From contig CM059587.1 in NCBI GenBank assembly GCA_030407085.1, positions 103,995,501 to 104,059,500 on the forward strand: DNA of 64,000 nucleotides, written 5' to 3'. Positions 57,431-64,000 of the stretch are shown here, one piece after another; the first letter of the stretch is position 1; every line of letters starts with the position of its first letter. This DNA comes from Trichopria drosophilae (lineage: Eukaryota; Arthropoda; Insecta; Hymenoptera; Diapriidae). Under the pieces are notes generated by a model. The model was not told where the DNA came from. It searched no databases and worked only from the letters and a program-made list of their open reading frames with translations. Made by a program: the position numbers and the translations under genes.

Positions 57431-58509
57431 ATCGTTTCAAAGTCAATTTTTATTGTCTTTTCTCTTTGTTATTCAATTTTTTTCCACTGTTATTCAACGA
57501 AGTTTATTTCCTAGTAGAATTCTAGTATTTCAAACCTGCTTTGAAGATTCTCAAGATTAGTCGAATTGATACCTAATTGTAGAACTTTTTTCACTAATTT
57601 CCTCCAATTAAGAATTGTTAAAAAAATGATATCCAAACGGATTAACCGATGTTTGTAACGTAGAAGAAAATTCATTGAAGGAAAAGGATCAAGATCTAGA
57701 TTCCAGCAGAGTTTTTTAACACCGCTGAGAATCTTTTTCAACAAAGCTTTATGTTTTTCTAAATCTAGATATTATGAAGATAAAACGATGCTGAATTGCT
57801 GGTAAGTAATATAGGAGTTAAGTCTCCGCAGCCTGTTCTTGAAAGCAGGTATACGGACGCAGACCGCGTGGAGGAAAAAAAAAAGTTATACTAAAATCCA
57901 CTTTTTTGGTCCCGTCTTAAATGTTGCCCTAGTACCTACATTTTATTTATAGTTTTCAATTATAGCAAACTTCCGTAAGGAATAAAATAATTAGTACATT
58001 TAACTAACCGTAGGATATTAAAAGTAGAGAAATTTTTAATTTGGTAGTAAACTCGAGTAGACAACGACGAATTTCAATATGTTTGGTAAAAAAATATAGT
58101 AAACAATTTGAAGAAAAAATCTGGTTTTATTTTAAAAAGACATGTAATTTTATGTAGTCATTGAATATAATTGTTGGATTGACAAAAGGAGGCGAGTAAT
58201 GGGTAGGTTGACAGATGTTAATTTCGCGGAATTTAGTGTGATTAAACGCTTTCTAACTCCAGGATGGAAAAAAATGCAGCGAGAAATTGACTTACCTTTA
58301 ATGCGGAAGACAATGACTTTCACTGCGGACTAATTACTGATCAGGCGAATGCACGGAAATTCAATGTCTTCCCTTTCTAATGTGTATGCTCCACGCGGAT
58401 CTCCTGAGATTAGATGATGAGGTTTCTTCTCTCCCTCTCACTTCCTCCGCCATACCTCTTCCGGTGTACAGGAAGGAACCGAGTATCATCGATCGCACCT
58501 GGCTACACA

Positions 58510-58860
58510 AGGCTTCAGTATAAACCAGTGGGGTCAAGTCCACCTTCCATATCACGTCCTTGAAAGCGCCTTTCGCTTACGAGATCTTCCGCTTCCTCTA
58601 ATTCCTCAACCAGATGAAAGATTGCCCTTTCACTAATATTGGCCCGTTGGATCCAGAATCATTTTTCCTTCTTTATTTTTTTTTCTCAATGGTAACTCGT
58701 CTTAAGATAAGATCAGTTTTCCTCCTTTCATTCAGTAAAGACCAGTAGGGTCCAGTTTCTTCGTCATTTTGACTAAAATTTGACGGATGGCGAAGGGAGA
58801 AATTGTGGTACTTCCAACCCTTGCTTCTAGTAGAGACCAGTAGGATCCAACTTTAAGGAT
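58510..58860. repeat. Three copies of an ARACCAGTRGGRTCMA motif in a GC-richer stretch
   Basis: TTCAGTATAAACCAGTGGGG (58514), TTCAGTAAAGACCAGTAGGG (58731) and TCTAGTAGAGACCAGTAGGA (58826) share about 26 bp of similarity, including the TCCA that follows. A weaker GTTGGATCCA lies at 58646. Spacings of 217 and 95 bp are not those of a tandem array. Confidence 0.6.
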
Positions 58861-58924
58861 ACCATTTTCTAGCTTTGGCAGCACTTTGGGTTGTGTGGGC
58901 TCGGTTCAACTTCAAGTGACAACT

Positions 58925-59295
58925 AAGGCCGGTAGTTGTCTTGTCTCGTAAGACGATTTCGAAAAATTGTAATTCGCGGCGAAAAGTTCGTTTGGTACTA
59001 TGCAATCGGTCGTCGCCACCGGAAACTTATAGCTGCTGTGTACGTGACCGTGCCCCACAGAGCTCTGACAGTTCCATGGCGAGTGGCCTCGCTTATGTCT
59101 CCCGAGTTATCCCCACTACTACTACCTAAGTCTTTGGTATTCGTTGGTACATTGCGGCTTTCACGGTTCCAACGGAATAGGCCGGGTGCACGTCAGAAAT
59201 CATCGCGAAAGTGCTTTCGGAAAACTCTCTTCCTCCCTAACTCCCACCCTGCTATAGGCCACCGCTTAAGCCGGCCGCTTTTTTAAGCCGCTATC
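58925..59295 (+). other. GC-rich island with a 116-codon open frame, unassigned
   Basis: This is one of the GC-richest blocks of the window. The frame 58936-59286 (+) starts at TTG, so it is open and not necessarily initiated. It is Arg/Leu/Pro-rich and has no recognised domain. It could be part of a 5' exon, a promoter or a captured gene fragment. The simple codon pattern expected of a conserved protein is not evident. Confidence 0.3.
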
Positions 59296-59595
59296 GCCTG
59301 AGATAAATTTATCGGGTTCCACGGCACCAGAGGGTTATTTTAGTTATTCCCTCCCGTGGTCCTCGAGTTTTTCAATTTTCAATTAAAGATATTTTTACCC
59401 ACCAAATTTCAGTTAAAAAATTTATTTGTATTGATCAAAAAGGTCACACTGTAATAATTTTTCGGGTATTTTTGGTTCGTAATTTAAAACTTTGGAGAGT
59501 GGGTAACTTGGGGTAAAACATCCAAACGATACGAATACCTGGGAATTAAATATTGAGAAGTAAACAATTATTCTTGTCATTAGATGAAACAAATA

Positions 59596-60995
59596 AATCA
59601 AGTTCTAAAAAAATAAAAACCATCAGATTCTACCATTTTCAACGCCGCTCTTTCGAATGGTAGTAAGCAAATTTTTTTAAATTTGAAATTTATATGATTT
59701 TGACATATGTAGTAGAAAAACATGATTTTTTTACAAATATCGAGTTTTTGATAAAATATCTTACTTTGAGTAAGCTAAAACATATTACAAGGGTGCACTC
59801 GATAGTTGTACTTAAAAGATGCACGTATATATATTTCAAATTTCGATATCAGATTAAAAATGGCCACTGCATTTACAAATTCCCTTTTCTTAAAAACTAT
59901 GGACTTTAAAGAAAATTTTATAAGAACAATTACGTTCTAGAATAAGTCGACGAATTCCCTCGAATTTTTTCAGAATGTATTGTGACAATTTTTTATTTTT
60001 GAAAAACTCGAAAAATCTAAATTTTGAAATAAGCCAATTAAAAAATCTACAAAAATTTAAAAGTATTCTTTAACCAATTCTAAGACTTTTTGCTTTAAGG
60101 AAATTTTCTCTAAACTCTGTAGTTTTCCAGAAAATTAATTATTAAATCTGACATAAAATAAAAAAAACTCATCAAGAAAATTTTCACTTACGAAAAGGTC
60201 AAAGAAGAAAAAAGATTTTTTTACAAATTAATTATTAGTCATGAAATCCCTAAAAGTTTAATAATCTTTTTTTTTTTTTTAAACTATAGACTTTGACGCA
60301 AATATCCGTAGAACGAAAACGTCTTAGATTTGGTTAAAGAATACTCTTTTTCTTATTTTAAATCACTTTTTTCGACTTATTTTATGTCAGATTTAATAAT
60401 TAATTTTCTGGAAAACTACAGAGTTTAGAGAAAATTTCCTTAAAGCAAAAAGTCTTAGAATTGGTTAAAGAATACTTTTAAATGTTTGTAGATTTTTTAA
60501 TTGACTTATTTCAAAATTTCGATTTTTCGAATTTTTCAAAAATAAAGATTATGACAATGCATTCTGAAAAAATTCAAGGGTATTTTTCGACTTATTCTAG
60601 AACATAATTGTTCTTATAAAATTTGCTTTAAAGTCCATAGTTTTCAAGAAAAAAGATGGTTCAATGAAAAAACAAATTTTGAAAAGGAATTTGTAAATGC
60701 AGTGGCCATTTTGAAACTGATATCGAAATTTTCAAATATATACCAGTGTATCTTTTAAGTACAAGTATCGAGTGCACCCTTGCAATATGTTTTAGCTCAC
60801 TCAAAGTAAGATATTGTATCGAAAACTCGATATTTGTAAAAAAATATGTCGTAAAAAATCATGTTTTTCTGCTACATTTTTCAAAATCATGTATAATTTT
60901 CAATTTATATTTAAATTTCTTACTACCATTTGAAAGAACGACCTTGAAAATGGTAGAATCTGATGGTTTTTATTTTTTTAGAAATTTATTTCATA
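59596..60995. repeat. 1.4-kb near-perfect palindrome, arms ~570-620 bp
   Basis: Left arm about 59596-60165, right arm about 60372-60995, symmetric about 60293. Anchors are AAACCATCAGATTCTACCAT near 59617 and its complement near 60949-60970, GTGCACTCGAT near 59792 and its complement near 60769, and TTCTTTAACCAATTCTAAGA near 60067 with its complement near 60448. Part of the right-arm module recurs in the loop (60316-60352). No coding frame is preserved; this is a foldback or MITE-like element. Confidence 0.9.
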
Positions 60996-61019
60996 TTGAA
61001 AATAAGTATTGAAGTTGCG

Positions 61020-61055
61020 GTAAAAATTCTGTGCATTTGGGCATTAATGGGTTAA
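61020..61055 (-). mobile_element. Lone piggyBac-like terminus (TTAA-CCCATTAATG)
   Basis: Read on the minus strand from 61055, the sequence is TTAA, CCCATTAATGCCCA, AATGCACAGAATTTTTACC. It parallels the terminus at 16598. It lies 60 bp outside the 1.4-kb palindrome; no matching left end was found near 59.5 kb, so ownership of the palindrome is uncertain. Confidence 0.4.
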
Positions 61056-61069
61056 TTCAGATATGTCCC

Positions 61070-62050
61070 CTTGGTATAATTGTGTTTACATATATATTAA
61101 TAATTGGATATTTTATTACATCAAACATTCAACAATGCGAATAGTATGTACTTAATAATACAATAAATAATATCTAGACAATTATATTTGCATTGCTCAT
61201 TAATATCAGAGATTATAAGTTTACTAAGGTTGCATATATTTTTAAATTAATGTTACTACGAGAATACTAAATATTTGTACAGTGTTTGCAGCAATTCGAA
61301 AACTATTTTTTGGTGTAATTATATTTACATACGTATTAACAATTGGATATTAAATTATATCATACTTGAATGATTAACACGTAGGTATATATTATCTAAG
61401 TATCTAATATAAACTTTTTAAATATCTTACTGACTTTACATCAAACATTCAATAATATAAATCTTAATAGAAAAGTAAATAATGATATACAATAAGTTAG
61501 ACATTAATATCTGGGATGTTAAGTTTACTATGTAAGGTTGCATATATTTTTAGATCAATATTATTCAGAGAGAACTACCTATTAAGTTATTTGTGGCAAT
61601 TTTGAGATTATCTCTTCATACAATTATGTTTCCGAGCACATTAGCAGCTGTATATTAAATTATAATAATTATTTGTGATCACAGATTATATTTTAATAAT
61701 TAACATCTTTACTTTAACCCAGTGTCTACTATGAACTTTTTGAACGACTAACTGGCTTTACGACAAACTGGCTTTACGACAAACGTACAACAATACGATT
61801 TCCAACAAAAAAATAATATCTGAACAATGTCTTAGGAACTAATATCTGAGATGTTTAGTTTACTATCTCAGTAGATATTTTTATACCGATTTTATTCAGA
61901 GTAAACTAGATATTAAGATTCTGTTAGTAGTAACAATTAGGATATTATCTCGTTGTATAATTTTGTTGACATGCATATTAATAATTGGATATTCAAATAT
62001 AATTAACAGTTGTGATCAGAGATCATATTTTAATAATTTCTGAACATATT
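61070..62050. repeat. Diverged tandem array, four units of ~240-340 bp
   Basis: The unit start GTATAATTGTGTTTACATAT then ATTAATAATTGGATATT at 61074 recurs at about 61313, 61619 and 61956. Each unit also carries ACATCAAACATTCAA and a TAAGTTTACTA...GGTTGCATATATTTTTA segment. In the third unit a local duplication, CTGGCTTTACGACAAAC, occurs twice in a row (61750-61786). Confidence 0.78.
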
Positions 62051-62151
62051 ATTATACTACAAACAATAATTTTGATCAAATGGGTTACTTTTTGTTAACA
62101 GAACTTTCGGGGAAAAGTCTACAGATTATGTTAATCATAAAATTATATTTA

Positions 62152-62154
<3 letters not shown>

Positions 62155-62225
<71 letters not shown>
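62155..62225. repeat. (TA)n microsatellite
   Basis: About 71 bp of uninterrupted TA dinucleotides, likely length-polymorphic. Confidence 0.98.
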
Positions 62226-62228
<3 letters not shown>

Positions 62229-64000
62229 TTAATATTTGTATATAGTTTATCACTGTCGTCTATTTTTCTTTGAGGATTGATTCGCATTTTACTAAATAAA
62301 TATTTGAATATTCAAATTCTTTTTCAGTGTAGTAGATAAATTATTGTTTAAAAATTCAAAAATTTTCATCTGTTTGTTTCTGGTTACGGAGAAAGATGTT
62401 TCATACATTAAATATTAATTTGTCGAGAGAATTATAGATTACAAATTTTTCTGTATAATGAAATTTAGTCTAAAATCTATTTATGGAGTTCCAACATAGT
62501 TGACACCATTTTGGGTAGTGGTTTAGAGTTTCATTTCCTTTCCATTTTCAAAATGGAGTAGTTACGTTAAGCACTGAAGATTTTCATCATTTATTTTGTT
62601 GAACTATCGAGTTAATTTATTTTCTCAAAATGTTCATGAATGATAAATAAAATAACTGACAGTTTTTGAAACAAAAATAACAGGGAATGTGATGTTCATA
62701 ACTTACTCCATTTACGGAATTAATTCTTTTATTGTTTAAAGAAAATACCGATTCGTTTTTGTTTGTTTGATGAATTGTTTATTTTCATAGAAATAAAAAG
62801 TTAATTATACGCGGAGAAAAATTACCTGCGGATTCAACAAAATATAGAGAAGCAGATTTTTTTCTTTAAAAAACAACAAAATTATTAATTAAATTATGCA
62901 ATAAATAAAATTAAATAATAACTTAATAATTTTAATAATACACCATTTTTTTAACAGACATCTACGTCGTCTATGAAAGTGTAAAATTCTCACTTATATT
63001 TAATGAATTATGTAAGATGTGTGAAGAATATATTTAGAATATATTAACAACTTTTAGTTTTGAAAAACTAATATTCAACTGTCACAAAATGCACTTTGAA
63101 ATTACATTTAAAAGTTTGGCCAATTACAATCGGAAATCCTGAAGTACTAAATATTAAAACTAATTTTAATTTCATTTTCATCTTTTTGAGACCACTTATA
63201 GAAAAGTTAGAGTTCACATCAATGAATAAAAAACGTTCATACATTTTTCTAAATAATTATAATAAAATTGGTTAAAAAATATAAAAAATGAAATGAGAAA
63301 ATATAATTTTAGACTTCACCAATAAAATTCTCCCATAAAAAACCGAAATTCTACAACAAATAAATATCCTTTCACTCAAAATGCCTTGAATGCAATTCAT
63401 TGCAGTAATAACAAAAAGTATTATTTTTAGGACTAGTGTTAAGATGTTTACATTGGCAGTAAAACCAGGTCAGCAGTAATACGTCAATTTACTACTTTTT
63501 AAAAAGTACGAAAGCTTTTACCTTTGGATAATGCAATGGTCAAAGTTTTCGGCAGGGATTACTTCTATTTTACGTACTGCACGGATGGACTACAATGAAT
63601 GATAAACTTAAGACACAATAAATTATAATTTGTCATAAAAAGAGCTGTCAAAGGACGATCCACAGATCTATTTTACAGGCCTGCCCTAGGTATACACGGG
63701 CTCGAAATGTTATTACGGTTGACGTGAAGACCTGTGAAATAATAAAATCAGCGAAAGGCGGAAAGTACTAAAATATTATATAATATTGAGGGAGAGTAAG
63801 TTTACAAAATTTTTGTGGTTTCAAAAAAGTTATAAAACTTTTAATAGTATAAAATTCCCGGCCACTACCTATTGTGAAGTACCTAAATAGGTTACACGAA
63901 TACTTCTTCTCTTATCTTTTGTACCATTGCTCGAAACAGTAACTTCCAAAATATGAAGATATTCCGCTCTATTTTGAGTAAATTAATTAGTATTTCGATT
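62226..64000. other. AT-rich DNA to the window end, no gene seen
   Basis: No open frame above 60 codons, no RNA gene and no inverted or tandem repeat that I can support. A slightly GC-richer stretch at 63640-63720 (GGCCTGCCCTAGG, CACGGGCTCG) has no assignable role. Confidence 0.4.

Noticed and set aside
57836..57885. GC-rich CTCCGCAGCCTGTTCTTGAA segment as a tRNA or snRNA
   Set aside because: It can form short stems but lacks cloverleaf spacing, A/B boxes or any snRNA signature that I could identify.
1..64000. CRISPR arrays, operons, defence or biosynthetic clusters
   Set aside because: The sequence is eukaryotic; the direct repeats are satellites or transposons, not spaced CRISPR repeats, and only one convincing protein gene is present.

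Overview
The window looks like AT-rich nuclear DNA from an insect. It holds one clear spliced protein gene, a few very doubtful open frames, and a dense layer of non-autonomous transposons, inverted repeats and satellites. The short GT-AG introns, the very AT-rich intergenic DNA and an Aps/DIPP protein of arthropod type point to an insect. A hymenopteran is possible, but the sequence does not prove it. Nothing looks bacterial: there are no operons, ribosome binding sites, CRISPR arrays, rRNA genes or tRNA genes that I could find.

Gene: positions 2337-3071 (+) encode a diphosphoinositol polyphosphate phosphohydrolase (Aps/NUDT3 family) in three exons, with introns of 56 and 127 nt. A GC-rich leader with short upstream ORFs precedes it, and a probable 3' UTR with AATAAA signals follows. 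It is the only locus I would call a gene with confidence.

Left repeat block (1-1600): an AGACGTC-rich repeat is interrupted by a pogo/Tigger-like MITE (TA duplication) and a piggyBac-like element (TTAA duplication), a nested stack just upstream of the gene. Satellites: 4.08-6.25 kb is a TATATAATTATATA array punctuated by CCGGGAAAAAATGG blocks, and 7.4-8.8 kb is a 268-bp monomer array with a 537-bp dimer structure.

Large inverted-repeat elements: 8.9-9.5 kb; 11.7-16.4 kb, a 4.75-kb foldback whose left arm carries a second, 856-bp foldback, while the right arm keeps the matching empty site; 17.8-18.9 kb; 30.2-30.6 kb; 31.1-31.5 kb; 31.9-32.1 kb; and 59.6-61.0 kb. A small MITE family related by GAGTGAAAATTGAG has five copies between 19.9 and 32.9 kb.

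Right half: 42.7-53.4 kb is mostly single-copy AT-rich DNA with isolated short open frames, two next to good splice-like signals. Between 54 and 59.3 kb lie motif arrays (CCCTAGA, TGAAGYT, ACCAGTAGG) and unassigned GC-rich islands that could be regulatory or 5' exon sequence. The end holds a tandem array (61.07-62.05 kb), a (TA)n tract and AT-rich DNA. There is no sign of genes acting together; the window is one housekeeping gene in a transposon-rich intergenic or intronic landscape.
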